From contig NZ_JAAOYM010000001.1 of NCBI RefSeq assembly GCF_011761185.1, forward strand, positions 992,001-1,056,000: 64,000 nucleotides of DNA, read 5' to 3'. Positions 35,850 through 45,724 of the stretch are shown piece after piece. The notes beneath the pieces were generated by a model. It did not search any database. It had not been told where the DNA came from and was given only the letters and a program-made list of their open reading frames with translations. Origin of the DNA: Saccharomonospora amisosensis. Its GTDB lineage: Bacteria; Actinomycetota; Actinomycetes; Mycobacteriales; Pseudonocardiaceae. Within the stretch, counting starts at the first letter, position 1, and the number at the start of each line of letters is the position of its first letter. The translations under genes and the position numbers were made by a program.

Positions 35850-37250
35850 TCAGCCGTGGCCACCGCGAGCCATCCGCAGTACGTCCAGTGCCTCGTCGAG
35901 TTGCTCCTCGGTGAGCTTTCCCTCGGCGACGTGCCCACGTTCCATTACGACCTGCCTGATCGGCTTAAGCTCCGCGAGCGCCTGCTTGGCGACCGCGGCG
36001 GCTTCCTCGTAGCCCAGGTACGCGTTCAACGGCGTGACGATCGAGGGTGAACCCTCCGCATAGGCGCGGGCCCGATCGATGTTCACCCGCAGGTCCGCGA
36101 ACACCTTGTCCGCAAGCAGCCGTGACACGGCGGCGAGCAGCCGAGCCGACTCCAGCACGTTGCGTGCGATAACGGGCAGGTTCACGTTGAGTTGGAAGTT
36201 GCCCTGCGAACCCGCGAACGCCACCGCGGCGTCGTTGCCGATCACCTGCGCGACGACCTGGAGGGTTGCCTCCGGGATCACCGGGTTCACCTTGCCGGGC
36301 ATGATCGACGACCCCGGCTGCAGGTCCGGCAGGGCCAACTCGGCCAGCCCGGTACGCGGTCCGGAGCCAAGCCAGCGCAGATCGTTGGCGATCTTGTGGA
36401 GTGAGACGGCCACCGTGCGAAGCGCTCCGGAGGTCTCGACCACGCCGTCCTGGCTCGCCTGTGCCTCGAAGTGGTTCCGTGCCTCGGTCAGCGGGAGGCC
36501 GGTGACCTTCGCCAGCTCCTCGGCCACCGCGGAGCCGAACCCGGGTGGTGCGTTCAGGCCCGAACCGACCGCGGTACCACCGATCGGCAGTTCACCGAGG
36601 CGGGGAAGACAGCCGCGCAGCCGCTCGATGCCGAATCGCACCTGGGCGGCCCAAGCACCCGCCTCCTGGCCGAGGGTGATCGGCACCGCGTCCATCAGGT
36701 GCGTGCGGCCGGACTTCACCACGTCCGCCCACTCCGCCGCCCTGCGCTCGACGACCGTCGCGAGGTGGTCGAGCGCGGGGATCACGTCCTTGAGCACGGC
36801 TTCGGTCGTCGCGACGCGAATCGAGGTCGGGAAGGTGTCGTTGGACGACTGGGACGCGTTGACGTGGTCGTTGGGATGAACGTCTCGGCCGAGTGAGCGC
36901 GAGGCGAGCGTGGCGATCACCTCGTTGGCGTTCATGTTGGACGACGTACCGGAACCGGTTTGGAAGACATCGATCGGGAAGTGCGCGTCATGTTTGCCGT
37001 CGGCGACCTCGTCCGCGGCGGCCGCGATGGCGGCGGCGAGGTCGGGTTCCAGCACGCCGAGCCGGGCGTTCACGCGCGCGGCGGCGGCTTTGACCAGGCC
37101 GAGCGCCCTGATCTGGGCACGCTCGAGGCCACGGCCGGAGATCGGGAAGTTCTCGACGGCGCGTTGGGTCTGCGCGCGGTACAGGGCGTCGGCCGGAACT
37201 CTGACCTCGCCCATCGTGTCGTGCTCTGTCCGGTACTCCTGTTCAGCCAT
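35850..37250 (-). CDS. fumC: Class II fumarate hydratase
   Basis: A 466-residue homotetrameric-type fumarase. [43 protein letters not shown], and the signature [15 protein letters not shown] are present; the active-site His and Ser fall in GRTHLMDA and SSIMPGK. It interconverts fumarate and malate in the TCA cycle. Corresponds to Rv1098c. ATG 37250 matches the usual protein start ([24 protein letters not shown]); there is no Shine-Dalgarno, and CAAACT lies 6 nt upstream as a weak leaderless -10 candidate. Divergent from the FNR-type reductase. Confidence 0.94.
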   Translation of the reverse strand: MAEQEYRTEHDTMGEVRVPADALYRAQTQRAVENFPISGRGLERAQIRALGLVKAAAARVNARLGVLEPDLAAAIAAAADEVADGKHDAHFPIDVFQTGSGTSSNMNANEVIATLASRSLGRDVHPNDHVNASQSSNDTFPTSIRVATTEAVLKDVIPALDHLATVVERRAAEWADVVKSGRTHLMDAVPITLGQEAGAWAAQVRFGIERLRGCLPRLGELPIGGTAVGSGLNAPPGFGSAVAEELAKVTGLPLTEARNHFEAQASQDGVVETSGALRTVAVSLHKIANDLRWLGSGPRTGLAELALPDLQPGSSIMPGKVNPVIPEATLQVVAQVIGNDAAVAFAGSQGNFQLNVNLPVIARNVLESARLLAAVSRLLADKVFADLRVNIDRARAYAEGSPSIVTPLNAYLGYEEAAAVAKQALAELKPIRQVVMERGHVAEGKLTEEQLDEALDVLRMARGGHG

Positions 37251-37345
37251 GTCGCCAGTTTGGCGCAGCCGCGTGAGCCCCGCCCGGTGTGTTCGGGCAC
37301 TAGGATCGTTTCGGACTGCCACCAGCATCGAAGGGTGGTGAGCCG

Positions 37346-38335
37346 ATGAGCTCGCCCGAGACGTTGTCGGTCGACGTGTTGATTGTCGGGGCGGGACCGA
37401 CCGGTCTGTTCGGCGCCTATTACGCGGGTTTCCGTGGCCTGTCCACGGCGATCGTGGACTCGCTTCCGGAGTCGGGAGGGCAGGTGACCGCGATGTACCC
37501 CGAAAAGATGATCTACGACGTCGGCGGGTTCCCCGCTGTCCGCGGCCGCGACCTCGTCAAGGGACTGGTGGAGCAGGCCGGGCAGTGGAACCCGACGTAC
37601 CTGCTCGGACGCAAGGCCGAGGAATTGCGCACCGTCGACGACGGTCTGGAAGTGACGCTGGACGGTGGCCAGGCCGTGCGCACGGGCGCCGTGTTGATCA
37701 CGGCGGGGATCGGGGAGTTCACCCCGCGCCCGTTGCCAGCGGGCGACGGCTGGCTCGGCCGGGGCCTCGTCCACTTCGTACCGTCGCTGGCCGCGCACGC
37801 CGGCAAGCACGTCGTGGTGGTCGGCGGAGGCGACTCCGCGTTCGACTGGGTCCTCGCCCTGCGGCCGATTGCCGCGAGTGTCGCGCTGGTGCACCGCAGG
37901 TCCAGGTTCCGCGCGGCGGAGTCGATCGTGCGAGAGGCGCGCGAGGCAGGAGTGCGGATCATCACCGACGCCGAGGTGACCAGCCTTCGCGGCGGAGACG
38001 ACGGCGAACTCGCCGAGGTGGAACTCAGAACGAGGGCAGGGGAAGACATCGTGCTGCCCGCGCAGACCGTGATCGCCGCGCTCGGGTTCACCGCCGACCT
38101 CGGGCCCATCGAGAGCTGGGGCCTCACGATCGAGCAACGGTCGATCCAGGTGGACACCACGATGGCCACCGCGCGCGAGCGCGTTTACGCCGCCGGGGAT
38201 GTGGCGGCCTATCCGGGCAAGGTGAAGCTGATCGCGACCGGATTCGGTGAGGCGGCCACCGCGATCAACAACATCGCGGTGCTGCTCGACCCGGCCGCAC
38301 GGCTGTTTCCCGGCCACTCCAGCGACAAGATGTGA
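37346..38335 (+). CDS. Type 2 ferredoxin-NADP+ reductase (thioredoxin reductase-like flavoprotein)
   Basis: A 329-residue flavoprotein. The FAD motif [21 protein letters not shown] and the NADPH motif [18 protein letters not shown] flank the region; no CxxC redox pair is present between them, which excludes thioredoxin reductase and indicates the type 2 FNR family (Bacillus YumC-like). [23 protein letters not shown] closes the FAD domain. It moves electrons between NADPH and ferredoxin. A GGTGG-type Shine-Dalgarno precedes ATG 37346. Confidence 0.87.
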   Translation: MSSPETLSVDVLIVGAGPTGLFGAYYAGFRGLSTAIVDSLPESGGQVTAMYPEKMIYDVGGFPAVRGRDLVKGLVEQAGQWNPTYLLGRKAEELRTVDDGLEVTLDGGQAVRTGAVLITAGIGEFTPRPLPAGDGWLGRGLVHFVPSLAAHAGKHVVVVGGGDSAFDWVLALRPIAASVALVHRRSRFRAAESIVREAREAGVRIITDAEVTSLRGGDDGELAEVELRTRAGEDIVLPAQTVIAALGFTADLGPIESWGLTIEQRSIQVDTTMATARERVYAAGDVAAYPGKVKLIATGFGEAATAINNIAVLLDPAARLFPGHSSDKM

Positions 38336-38354
38336 GCATGGTTTCGCCCCGCCA

Positions 38355-38376
38355 CGCGCCCAGCCGTCTGGGTGCG
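38355..38376 (+). terminator. Probable terminator after the ferredoxin reductase gene
   Basis: A 9-bp stem with one G-U pair (38355-38363 with 38368-38376) and a 4-nt loop, 20 bp past the stop and upstream of convergent glpX. A second small GGTGGC/GCCACC hairpin follows at 38381-38395. Confidence 0.45.
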
Positions 38377-38432
38377 GTGAGGTGGCCACGCCACCGAAAA
38401 TCCGTTATGTGCCTCGTGCGCCACCTCGTGGC

Positions 38433-39494
38433 TCAGGGAAGCGGCGGGACCTCGTCCTCGCCGCCTGCGCTGCCGTCGAAGTCCACCGACGAGTAGGCGC
38501 GAAGCTTGGTCAACCGGTGGTAGCCGTCGATCATCCGCACGGTCCCCGACTTCGAGCGCATCACGATCGACTGCGTGGTGGCGCCGCCCGCGCGGTAGTG
38601 AACACCCCGCAGCAGGTCACCGTCGGTGACCCCGGTGGCGCAGAAGAACACGTTGTCTCCGCGAACGAGATCGTCGATGGTCAGCACGCGATCGAGGTCG
38701 TGTCCCGCGGCGAGAGCCTTCTCGCGTTCCTCGTCGTCCTTGGGCCACAGCCTGCCCTGCAACTCGCCGCCGAGGCACTTCAACGCGCATGCCGCGATGA
38801 TGCCCTCCGGTGTGCCACCGATACCGAGCAGCATGTCGACGCCGGTGGTCGGGCGGGCCGCCGCGATGGCGCCTGCCACATCGCCATCGGTGATGAACCG
38901 GATGCGGGCACCCGCCGCGCGAACCTCCTTCACGATGTTCTCGTGCCTGGAACGGTCCAGGATGCAGACCGTCACGTCCGACGTGGAGCTGTGCTTTGCC
39001 TTGGCGACCCGCCGGATGTTCTCAGCGATAGGGGCGGACAGGTCCACCGCACCGGCCGCTTCGGGGCCCACCGCCAGCTTTTCCATGTAGAAGACAGCCG
39101 AGGGGTCGAACATGGCGCCCCGCTCGGCGACCGCGAGCACGGCGAGTGCGTTGGGCATACCCTTCGACATCAGTGTGGTGCCGTCGATCGGGTCGACGGC
39201 GACATCACACTCCGGCCCGTCGCCGTTGCCCACGACCTCCCCGTTGTAGAGCATGGGCGCCTCGTCCTTCTCGCCCTCGCCGATCACGACGACGCCCCGC
39301 ATCGACACGGTGCCGATCAACTGGCGCATGGCGTCCACGGCGGCACCGTCACCGCCGTTCTTGTCTCCCTTTCCGACCCACCGGCCCGCGGCCATGGCGG
39401 CGGCCTCGGTCACCCGCACCAGTTCCATGGCGAGGTTGCGGTCAGGAGCCTCTACTTTCCTCGAACTACCGGCGGACTGGCTGGCGGCGGTCAT
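38433..39494 (-). CDS. glpX: Class II fructose-1,6-bisphosphatase
   Basis: A 353-residue protein of the GlpX family. Metal- and substrate-binding motifs include [55 protein letters not shown] and [15 protein letters not shown]. It hydrolyses fructose-1,6-bisphosphate in gluconeogenesis and is the usual actinobacterial FBPase (Rv1099c). GGGAGG lies just upstream of ATG 39494. It follows xseB by 88 bp on the same strand and may be partly co-transcribed with it. Confidence 0.94.
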   Translation of the reverse strand: MTAASQSAGSSRKVEAPDRNLAMELVRVTEAAAMAAGRWVGKGDKNGGDGAAVDAMRQLIGTVSMRGVVVIGEGEKDEAPMLYNGEVVGNGDGPECDVAVDPIDGTTLMSKGMPNALAVLAVAERGAMFDPSAVFYMEKLAVGPEAAGAVDLSAPIAENIRRVAKAKHSSTSDVTVCILDRSRHENIVKEVRAAGARIRFITDGDVAGAIAAARPTTGVDMLLGIGGTPEGIIAACALKCLGGELQGRLWPKDDEEREKALAAGHDLDRVLTIDDLVRGDNVFFCATGVTDGDLLRGVHYRAGGATTQSIVMRSKSGTVRMIDGYHRLTKLRAYSSVDFDGSAGGEDEVPPLP

Positions 39495-39582
39495 GGTCCC
39501 TCCCGGATGGCGTTGTTCGGCGACAGCGTCGAGGAGATCTAACGGCCTTAACGGCCTCGGCCTCCCGCCGGTGTCGTGGACG

Positions 39583-39846
39583 TCACTCCGAGTTGCCGGC
39601 CACGTCCTCGGAGACCTCGACGTCAGGCGTGTCCTCTACCGTAGCCAGCGCCGCTTCGATGCGCTCGCGTGCACCCTCCAGATGTCGCTCGCACAGCCTG
39701 GCCAGCCGCTCGCCCCGCTCCCACAGCGCAAGGGACTGCTCCAGGGACAGCCCGCCGCTCTCCAGCTCCCTGACAACCTCGATCAGTTGGTCCCGCGCCT
39801 CCTCGTAACCGAGGTCGGCCAGTTGCTCGCCGTCCGCTTCACTCAC
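39583..39846 (-). CDS. xseB: Exodeoxyribonuclease VII small subunit
   Basis: An 87-residue helical protein with the XseB signature [52 protein letters not shown]. Several copies wrap the XseA tail in the exonuclease VII complex, which degrades single-stranded DNA from both ends. Start GTG 39846 overlaps the stop of the preceding unidentified gene (GTGA), and that gene rather than xseA is its direct neighbour. Confidence 0.93.
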   Translation of the reverse strand: MSEADGEQLADLGYEEARDQLIEVVRELESGGLSLEQSLALWERGERLARLCERHLEGARERIEAALATVEDTPDVEVSEDVAGNSE

Positions 39847-40283
39847 CGTGTTCGTCTCACACTCTCCGCTGGCCGCCCTACCCGGTTATTCGCGCACACT
39901 ACCGCTCTGGCCATCGCGTGGTCGTAGCCGACGAACGCCCTGGCGAACTCCTGGCCGTCGGCGTCGGCGATCGCGTCCTCGATATCTGACTGGGCGTTCG
40001 CCACGCGCCGCCGGTGAACCGCGCCGTCGGTCAACCACCAGCGAGAGCCCGCGTACAGCGAGGTCGCCTCCGACAGTTCACGCAGGCGGGGGGTCAACTC
40101 CCAGCGCACCGCTGAGTCACAGCCCGCGAGCAGCGCCGTCCAGCACCGTGCGGCAGCCGCCTCCGCTTCCGCGGCTCTGCGTCGTACCGTGGTGGCCCGG
40201 CCTCGCGCGTTCTCACCCAGGGCTTCCCGGCACAGCCGTGTGGCGACCTCGGTGGTCAGCGGAAGGAACGCACAGCTTTGCAT
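39843..40283 (-). CDS. Unidentified protein encoded between xseA and xseB
   Basis: A 146-residue soluble, helix-rich protein ([81 protein letters not shown]). No signal peptide, membrane segment or known domain is seen. Third-codon G/C content is strongly gene-like, the ATG lies 6 bp after the xseA stop, and its TGA overlaps the xseB GTG by 4 bp, so it is translated as part of the exonuclease VII operon. A role tied to XseAB is inferred from position only. Four cysteines are scattered with no metal-site pattern. Confidence 0.7.
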   Translation of the reverse strand: MQSCAFLPLTTEVATRLCREALGENARGRATTVRRRAAEAEAAAARCWTALLAGCDSAVRWELTPRLRELSEATSLYAGSRWWLTDGAVHRRRVANAQSDIEDAIADADGQEFARAFVGYDHAMARAVVCANNRVGRPAESVRRTR

Positions 40284-40289
40284 CTGCCT

Positions 40290-41549
40290 TCACTCCTCTT
40301 GCGCGCCCGCGATCGCTCGGATGGCGCCGTCGGCGACCCGCACGCGAAGCGGTGTCCCTTCGGCTACTTGTGAGACCGATCGGAGCACCGCGAGGTTGCC
40401 TTGCTCGTCGTGGTACTGCACGACGGCGTAGCCGCGGGCGAGCGTGGCCGAAGGGCCGAGGGCATTGAGCCTCGCCCTTGCGGCGGCCAGCGCTGCCTGC
40501 TCGTTACCGACGACCGTGAGTATGGCGCGCCTGCCTCGCTCCAGATGGGTCTGGACATCCGCGGCGCGGCGCTCGATCGGCTCGAGTGGCTCGGCGAGCG
40601 ACGGCCTGCTGCGCAACTGCTCGAGCAACCTGCGCTGGGTGTCCACCCACCCGTGTAGTGCGCGGCGTGCGCGGTCGCGAAGCTGGTGGACCCGGGCGGT
40701 CTCCTCCCGCACGTCCGGCACGACGCGCTTGCCCGCGTCGGTGGGGGTGGAGCAGCGCAGGTCGGCCACATGGTCCAGCAGCGGCGAGTCCGGCTCGTGA
40801 CCGATCGCGCTGACAACCGGGGTTCCCGCCGCGGCCACCGCTCGACACAGCGTCTCGTCGGAGAACGGAAGCAAATCCTCGACGCTGCCACCACCGCGAG
40901 CGATGACGATCACGTCGATGTCGGGGTCGGCGTCCAAAGTGGATAGCGCGCGGACGATCTGTGGTACCGCCGCCGGACCCTGCACAGCGGTGTTCACGAC
41001 CCGGAAGGCGACGGCAGGCCAACGTGCCTGCGCGTTGACGAGCACGTCGTGCTCGGCGGCGGAGGCCCTTCCGGTGATGAGCCCGACGCCTTTTGGCAGG
41101 AACGGCAACCTGCGTTTGCGTTCCTGCGCGAACAGCCCCTCGGCGGCGAGCAGCCTGCGCAGTCGCTCGATGCGAGCGAGTAACTCGCCGATGCCGACGG
41201 GACGGATCTCGTTGGCCCGCAGGCTGAGCGTCCCCCTGTTGAGGTAGAACGTCGGCTTCGCGTGCACCACCACCCTCGCCCCGTCACGCAACGGCGGATC
41301 GCAGTCACGTACCAGGCTCGCGGCACAGGTAACCGTCATGGACACGTCGGCGGCCGGGTCGCGCAATGTGAGGAACGAGGTCTGCGCTCCCGGCCGGGCC
41401 GAGATCTGCGTGACCTGGCCCTCGACCCAGACCGCGCCAAGGCGGTGGATCCAGTCGGCGATCTTGCGAGCCACCGTGCGCACCGGCCACGGGCACTCCG
41501 CGGTGGACGGCTCGGCCGTCCGTCTGGTGCGTTCGGTGCCGCTGCTCAC
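40290..41549 (-). CDS. xseA: Exodeoxyribonuclease VII large subunit
   Basis: A 419-residue protein, the usual size. An N-terminal OB-fold ([25 protein letters not shown]) is followed by the catalytic domain ([74 protein letters not shown]) and a long helical C-terminus. It binds XseB. Start GTG 41549 overlaps the stop of the lipid-droplet-type gene (GTGA), so the cluster reads membrane protein, xseA, orf, xseB. Corresponds to Rv1108c. Confidence 0.94.
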   Translation of the reverse strand: MSSGTERTRRTAEPSTAECPWPVRTVARKIADWIHRLGAVWVEGQVTQISARPGAQTSFLTLRDPAADVSMTVTCAASLVRDCDPPLRDGARVVVHAKPTFYLNRGTLSLRANEIRPVGIGELLARIERLRRLLAAEGLFAQERKRRLPFLPKGVGLITGRASAAEHDVLVNAQARWPAVAFRVVNTAVQGPAAVPQIVRALSTLDADPDIDVIVIARGGGSVEDLLPFSDETLCRAVAAAGTPVVSAIGHEPDSPLLDHVADLRCSTPTDAGKRVVPDVREETARVHQLRDRARRALHGWVDTQRRLLEQLRSRPSLAEPLEPIERRAADVQTHLERGRRAILTVVGNEQAALAAARARLNALGPSATLARGYAVVQYHDEQGNLAVLRSVSQVAEGTPLRVRVADGAIRAIAGAQEE

Positions 41550-42208
41550 CGCGCGGTCGAGCCTTCTGACCCGTCCTGCGGGGACTGCTGGCGCATGTTG
41601 CCGATCCGGCGGCCGAGCATGCCGACGAACGAGGGGCGGTTGGCATGCTCGCGCTCGTAGGTCAGCAGTTCCTCCAGTTGCTCGAGCGAGAGCGTCCGAA
41701 GCCGCGCTCGGACCTGCGGAAGGGTCAGCTGGTCGTAGCCCGCCAGCCCGCCCGGAGCCGCGGCGGCGCCCGGTGCGGTGGCCATGGCGTCACGCACCCT
41801 CACCTGCTGCTGGGTGGGTGGCTCCGGGCTGTCGAACTCGCCCTCGGAGTGCTCCTCACCGAGCGCGCGCTCTTCCAACGCCCACGGGTCGTCATCGCGC
41901 GATCGGGTGGTTTCGGTGCCGCCGTATCGCTGCCCGTTGCCGCCGGGCTCGTCCGTCGGTGGCTCGATATCCTCGTCAAAGGTCGCCCAGCTCGGGGTCT
42001 CCTCGACCGGGCGAAGGGTGGACAGCGCGTCGTCGCCCTTGATCGCCAGCTCGGTGACGTGCTGCTGCACTCGCATGGACGCCTGCAGCACCTGACTAGC
42101 GACGGTCACGGGCAGCTCCGTCAGTTGCTTGGGCAGGTCTCGCACCCGCTCCACCGTCGTGACGGCAAGTCCTGCGGCTACCCGGAGCGGGAACGGGAGA
42201 TGCTTCAT
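41546..42208 (-). CDS. Lipid droplet-associated-type protein (Rv1109c-like)
   Basis: A 220-residue protein. Residues 1-70 are an amphipathic/hydrophobic helix region ([40 protein letters not shown]) resembling proteins annotated as lipid droplet-associated in mycolata; the middle is acidic and disordered. The C-terminus ([38 protein letters not shown]) is a short helical motif conserved in several actinobacterial membrane-associated proteins. ATG 42208 is chosen at the start of the conserved region; a frame extending to 42427 runs antisense across ispH. Function is not established. Confidence 0.72.
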   Translation of the reverse strand: MKHLPFPLRVAAGLAVTTVERVRDLPKQLTELPVTVASQVLQASMRVQQHVTELAIKGDDALSTLRPVEETPSWATFDEDIEPPTDEPGGNGQRYGGTETTRSRDDDPWALEERALGEEHSEGEFDSPEPPTQQQVRVRDAMATAPGAAAAPGGLAGYDQLTLPQVRARLRTLSLEQLEELLTYEREHANRPSFVGMLGRRIGNMRQQSPQDGSEGSTAR

Positions 42209-42314
42209 ACCCCTAAGCGTGCCGCACATAGCCCTCCCTGCCCAGCCGAACGGGTTAACGCGTGTCGTGTATCCCAGGACATCGTCTCGGGTCTTGCCGT
42301 CCGGAGTCGGCCCG

Positions 42315-42320
42315 TACCCT
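42315..42320 (+). promoter_or_regulatory. Leaderless -10 box of ispH
   Basis: TACCCT ends 6 nt before ATG 42327; the intervening GGTGGC could alternatively be a weak Shine-Dalgarno. Confidence 0.45.
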
Positions 42321-42326
42321 GGTGGC

Positions 42327-43358
42327 ATGAGTGCTGCGAGTCCAGGAACAGAGCCTGCCACCAGCGTATCGGTCGAGGGCGGCCAACCAAGCCCTTCTAC
42401 CGGTGGTAAGCGCGTTCTGCTGGCCAAGCCGCGCGGTTACTGTGCCGGGGTCGACCGTGCCGTCATCACGGTCGAGAAGGCTCTGGAGAGGTACGGCCCG
42501 CCGATCTACGTCCGCAAGGAGATCGTGCACAACCGGCACGTCGTGGACACGCTGCGAGAGCGTGGGGTGATCTTCGTCGACGAGACGTCGGAGGTGCCGG
42601 AGGGCGAGTTGGTCGTGTTCTCGGCCCACGGCGTCTCCCCGGCCGTGCACGCGGAGGCGGAGCAACGCAACCTGCGCACGATCGACGCCACCTGCCCGCT
42701 GGTGACCAAGGTGCACAAGGAGGTCACCCGGTTCGCGCGGGAGGACTACGACATCATGCTGATCGGCCACGCCGGGCACGAGGAGGTCGAGGGCACTTCG
42801 GGTGAGGCGCCGGACCGGGTCCAGCTGGTGGACACACCCGAGGATGTCGACAAGGTAGCGGTCCGAGACCCCTCCAAGGTGGTGTGGCTTTCGCAGACCA
42901 CGCTGAGCGTCGACGAGACGATGGAGCGTGTCGAGCAGCTGAAGCAGCGCTTCCCCGAGATCGCCGACCCGCCGAGTGACGACATCTGCTACGCGACCTC
43001 GAATCGGCAGGTGGCGGTCAAGGCGATGGCCGCCGAGTGCGACCTCGTGCTCGTCGTCGGCTCGGGCAACTCCTCGAACTCGCGTCGCCTGGTGGAGGTG
43101 GCGCTCCAAGCAGGGGCGAGCGACGCCCGCCTCGTCGACTTCGCCCATGAGGTTGACGAGGCATGGCTGGACGGCGTGCAGACCGTCGGTGTGACCAGCG
43201 GGGCGTCCGTTCCCGAGGTGCTTGTGATGGAGCTGCTGGAATGGCTCGCCGAACGCGGCTGGGCCGATGTCCAGGAGGTCACCACCGCGAACGAGAAGAT
43301 CTCCTTCGCCTTGCCGAGAGAACTACGGGGTGATAGCGCGCGCAGCAGCGTGCGCTGA
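42327..43358 (+). CDS. ispH: 4-hydroxy-3-methylbut-2-enyl diphosphate reductase
   Basis: A 343-residue protein with about 25 extra N-terminal residues. The three cysteines that bind the [4Fe-4S] cluster are in [26 protein letters not shown] and [22 protein letters not shown] and [14 protein letters not shown] add conserved histidines. It makes IPP and DMAPP in the last step of the MEP isoprenoid pathway, which feeds the prenyl synthase at 28087. Corresponds to lytB2 (Rv1110), next to xseA as in mycobacteria. Confidence 0.94.
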   Translation: MSAASPGTEPATSVSVEGGQPSPSTGGKRVLLAKPRGYCAGVDRAVITVEKALERYGPPIYVRKEIVHNRHVVDTLRERGVIFVDETSEVPEGELVVFSAHGVSPAVHAEAEQRNLRTIDATCPLVTKVHKEVTRFAREDYDIMLIGHAGHEEVEGTSGEAPDRVQLVDTPEDVDKVAVRDPSKVVWLSQTTLSVDETMERVEQLKQRFPEIADPPSDDICYATSNRQVAVKAMAAECDLVLVVGSGNSSNSRRLVEVALQAGASDARLVDFAHEVDEAWLDGVQTVGVTSGASVPEVLVMELLEWLAERGWADVQEVTTANEKISFALPRELRGDSARSSVR

Positions 43359-43387
43359 CCGAACCGAGGTGCTGGCCAGGGCAGGGC

Positions 43388-44347
43388 TCAACCGCGGTCG
43401 TCCTCCCAGGGGCGGTTGCGGCGCGGCGGCATGCCGGACCGGCCGCCCCGAGGCTGCTGCGGCGGCTCCGGCTTCCTGCCGCGAGGGGGCTCCTCCGGGG
43501 GTGTAGGCCTTGGACGCCTCGGCCCGCCTCCGGCATCGGGCGGGGCAGGTGGGCGCCGGTGTGGACTCTTGGGCGCGCTTCGGCCGAGGTCGGCGCGGGT
43601 GGGATCGATCCTTACCGACTCGCGCTGGGGCCGGTCATCTTTGCCGCGCTCGCCACCACGACCCTCTCCCGGCCGACCGCGGCCACGCCTTGCCTGCTCC
43701 TCCTGTGGCTGGCGGCGTCCGCCCTGACCTGCTGCCGCACCGGGTCCGGGACGCCGTGGCTCGTCCACTCCGTCCCTGGGCCGCTTGCCGCCACCCGAAC
43801 CACCGCGGCCACCCCTGTCGCGATCCTTGCCACCCTGACGAGCTGAGTCGCGTTCGCGCTTGGAATCCGTCCTCTGCTGGCCGTGCGGATCGCGCTCGCG
43901 GTAGATGCGGTAGAACCCGATGCCCACCGTCAACCCCGTCGTGATGGCCATGATCGGAAACGCATTGATCAACGGGGTACTGATGGCCAGGATCTTGGCC
44001 AGGGTGTCGCTACCCGATGGCAGCCCCGAGGCGGTCAGCACGAGCGTGGGCACGGTGACCGCGAGAACCAGTGGCGGCGCGACCATGGGTCCGAACAAGT
44101 TCCCCCTGCGGACCGCGGCGATGGCGGCAACCGAACCCACGAGGTAACAGCCCTGGAACAGGGCACCGATGGAGTCGGTGATCTGCAGGTCAACGATGGC
44201 GCCTACCACGGCGGTGCCCAACGCGACGAGCACCGCTGCCCACCACTGCAACCCGCGGCGCGAGCTGACAACGGAACGCTCGGCCCACGGGACAACAGCG
44301 TCGTCGGCAGCGGCTGGGTCGCTCCGGCGGTCTCGAATGGCGGTCAC
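43388..44347 (-). CDS. DUF6542-type membrane protein with long basic disordered tail
   Basis: A 319-residue protein. Residues 30-150 contain four membrane helices (LQWWAAVLVALGTAVVGAIVDL, GCYLVGSVAAIAAV, VAPPLVLAVTVPTLVLTASG, LINAFPIMAITTGLTVGIGF). Residues about 155-319 are almost only Arg, Gly, Pro, Asp, Glu and Lys (DRGGRGGSGGGKRPRDGVDE) and must be disordered, cytoplasmic if the N-terminus is inside. Matches the position of Rv1111c between lytB2 and ychF. Nucleic-acid or membrane-lipid contact by the tail is conceivable but unproven. Start GTG 44347. Confidence 0.72.
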   Translation of the reverse strand: MTAIRDRRSDPAAADDAVVPWAERSVVSSRRGLQWWAAVLVALGTAVVGAIVDLQITDSIGALFQGCYLVGSVAAIAAVRRGNLFGPMVAPPLVLAVTVPTLVLTASGLPSGSDTLAKILAISTPLINAFPIMAITTGLTVGIGFYRIYRERDPHGQQRTDSKRERDSARQGGKDRDRGGRGGSGGGKRPRDGVDEPRRPGPGAAAGQGGRRQPQEEQARRGRGRPGEGRGGERGKDDRPQRESVRIDPTRADLGRSAPKSPHRRPPAPPDAGGGPRRPRPTPPEEPPRGRKPEPPQQPRGGRSGMPPRRNRPWEDDRG

Positions 44348-44604
44348 GAGGCAACACCGTATCCCTTGGCCGACCCGAACTCTTGACCACTGTGCAGATC
44401 CAGTGGTCGCCGTCCATCAATTCGAGTTCCGTGGTCCGGACCTTTTGGCGCTGCCTTCCCACGCTCGCTCAGCCGTCCGGATACCGGCGAGAACGCCCTG
44501 CGACTCCACAACCCCGCTGCACGCATGCCATGTGAAGTACCACACAGTGGGTCTTCTATGCCGCGTCGTCCAGCGATCGCGCGGACGGACGAGGCATGAC
44601 GTCG

Positions 44605-45576
44605 TCAGGTGGTCGTCACGTCATCAGACCTCCGCACCGCGGCGACCGGCGAAGGGCTGGCCGCGGCCTCGCTGAGCGGGGCCACGCTGGAGCGGAAACT
44701 TTCCAGCGCTTCAAGTTCCCTGCGGCGTGCGGACAGGAAGCGTTGCAGGTGCGTGCTCGACAGGTTGACGGCCTCGACGGCGTTGTCAGCGGCGCGGTGA
44801 GCCGAGGCCGCCCGTGCCCGCACCTGTTCCACGTCCTCGAGCAGCGTGCGTTCGGTCGCCGCGAACATCGCGGCCGACGCGACCACCGCGAAACCGGTGG
44901 GCCCGCACAGGAACACGCGGCGGTCCAGCAACCAGCGCAGCAACTCCGGGTCGGTGTCCAGTGCCGCAACCACCGCCGCGTCGGAGGGCACGAACATCAC
45001 GGTGCCGTAGATGGCGTCCGCCCACCGCTGGTACCCCTTGCCTGCCAGTTCCGCGGCACGGGAGCGCAGGTTGCGCACGTGCACCCGCAGCGCGTCAAGT
45101 CGTTCCTCCGGATCGTCGGTCTCCACGGCCTCAGCCCAGCAGGCCAGGCTCGCCTTGGCGTCGACGGGCACGGTTCGGCCGCCGCCGACCATCAGCACCA
45201 TGTCGGGCTTCGCCGCGCCGCCTCCGGCCAGATCGGTCTGCAACGTGAAATGCAGCCCCTCCCGCAGCCCGAGCGCACGTGCCGTCTCGACAAGGACCTG
45301 CTCACCCAACTCCCCTCGGCCGCTGATCGAGGCGAAGGCGACCTCGTAGCGCCGAAGCGCGGCCTGCTGCTCATCGACCCTCGCGCGCTCGGCTGCCACC
45401 TGCCGCGCCGCCGCGTCGGCCCTGCGCATGCCGTCCTGATACAGGCGCCACAGCATGGCGACCGCTGCCGCCAGCAGCAGGGCGACCACGGAGGCGGCCG
45501 TGGCGAGCACAGCCGGAGTCGCAGAAGCCGCAGAAGCCGCAGAAGCCGCAGAAGCCGCAGAAGCCGCAGAAGCCAC
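44605..45576 (-). CDS. rmuC: DNA recombination protein RmuC homologue with N-terminal repeat
   Basis: A 323-residue, short RmuC-family protein. Start GTG 45576 (AAGGAG 8 nt upstream) is followed directly by ASAASAASAASAASAASA, encoded by six perfect 9-bp repeats, then a membrane helix (AVLATAASVVALLLAAAVAMLW) and a coiled coil. The nuclease-like core contains SGRGELGEQVLVETARALGL, HFTLQTDLAGGGAAKPDMVL, TVPVDAKASLACWAEA and MFVPSDAAVVAALDTDPEL, matching the PD-(D/E)XK-like RmuC domain. It is thought to limit inversions and process DNA ends. An SOS box lies in the shared promoter with sbcD. Confidence 0.85.
   Translation of the reverse strand: MASAASAASAASAASAASATPAVLATAASVVALLLAAAVAMLWRLYQDGMRRADAAARQVAAERARVDEQQAALRRYEVAFASISGRGELGEQVLVETARALGLREGLHFTLQTDLAGGGAAKPDMVLMVGGGRTVPVDAKASLACWAEAVETDDPEERLDALRVHVRNLRSRAAELAGKGYQRWADAIYGTVMFVPSDAAVVAALDTDPELLRWLLDRRVFLCGPTGFAVVASAAMFAATERTLLEDVEQVRARAASAHRAADNAVEAVNLSSTHLQRFLSARRRELEALESFRSSVAPLSEAAASPSPVAAVRRSDDVTTT
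45521..45574 (-). repeat. Six perfect 9-bp tandem repeats at the rmuC 5' end
   Basis: GCAGAAGCC (plus strand) is repeated six times without error, encoding Ala-Ser-Ala units directly after the start codon. A 9-bp unit can change in number without breaking the frame. Confidence 0.97.
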
Positions 45577-45651
45577 CGGGTCGCTCCTTCCTCGTGACGG
45601 GACCGGCCCATCATGGCGCAGCGGGCCGACGGAAAACGACCAGCCAGACAG

Positions 45652-45667
45652 TCGAACACACGTTCGA
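45652..45667. promoter_or_regulatory. LexA-binding SOS box between rmuC and sbcD
   Basis: TCGAACACACGTTCGA is a perfect palindromic flank pair around GAAC-N4-GTTC and matches the actinobacterial/Gram-positive LexA consensus in full. It lies 76 nt upstream of rmuC and 58 nt upstream of sbcD. Confidence 0.88.
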
Positions 45668-45712
45668 GTGACACGCCGAGGATTTGTCCGGTGTTCTGTC
45701 GGGTCCGGCCTC

Positions 45713-45718
45713 TACGTT
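45713..45718 (+). promoter_or_regulatory. Leaderless -10 box of sbcD
   Basis: TACGTT ends 6 nt before GTG 45725; no Shine-Dalgarno is visible. The SOS box is 45 nt upstream of it. Confidence 0.55.
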
Positions 45719-45724
45719 GATCGC

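Noticed and set aside
44348-44604. Possible short gene in the gap between DUF6542 and rmuC
   Set aside because: Frames here lack codon bias and start signals; only a weak 7-bp hairpin near 44390 is visible.
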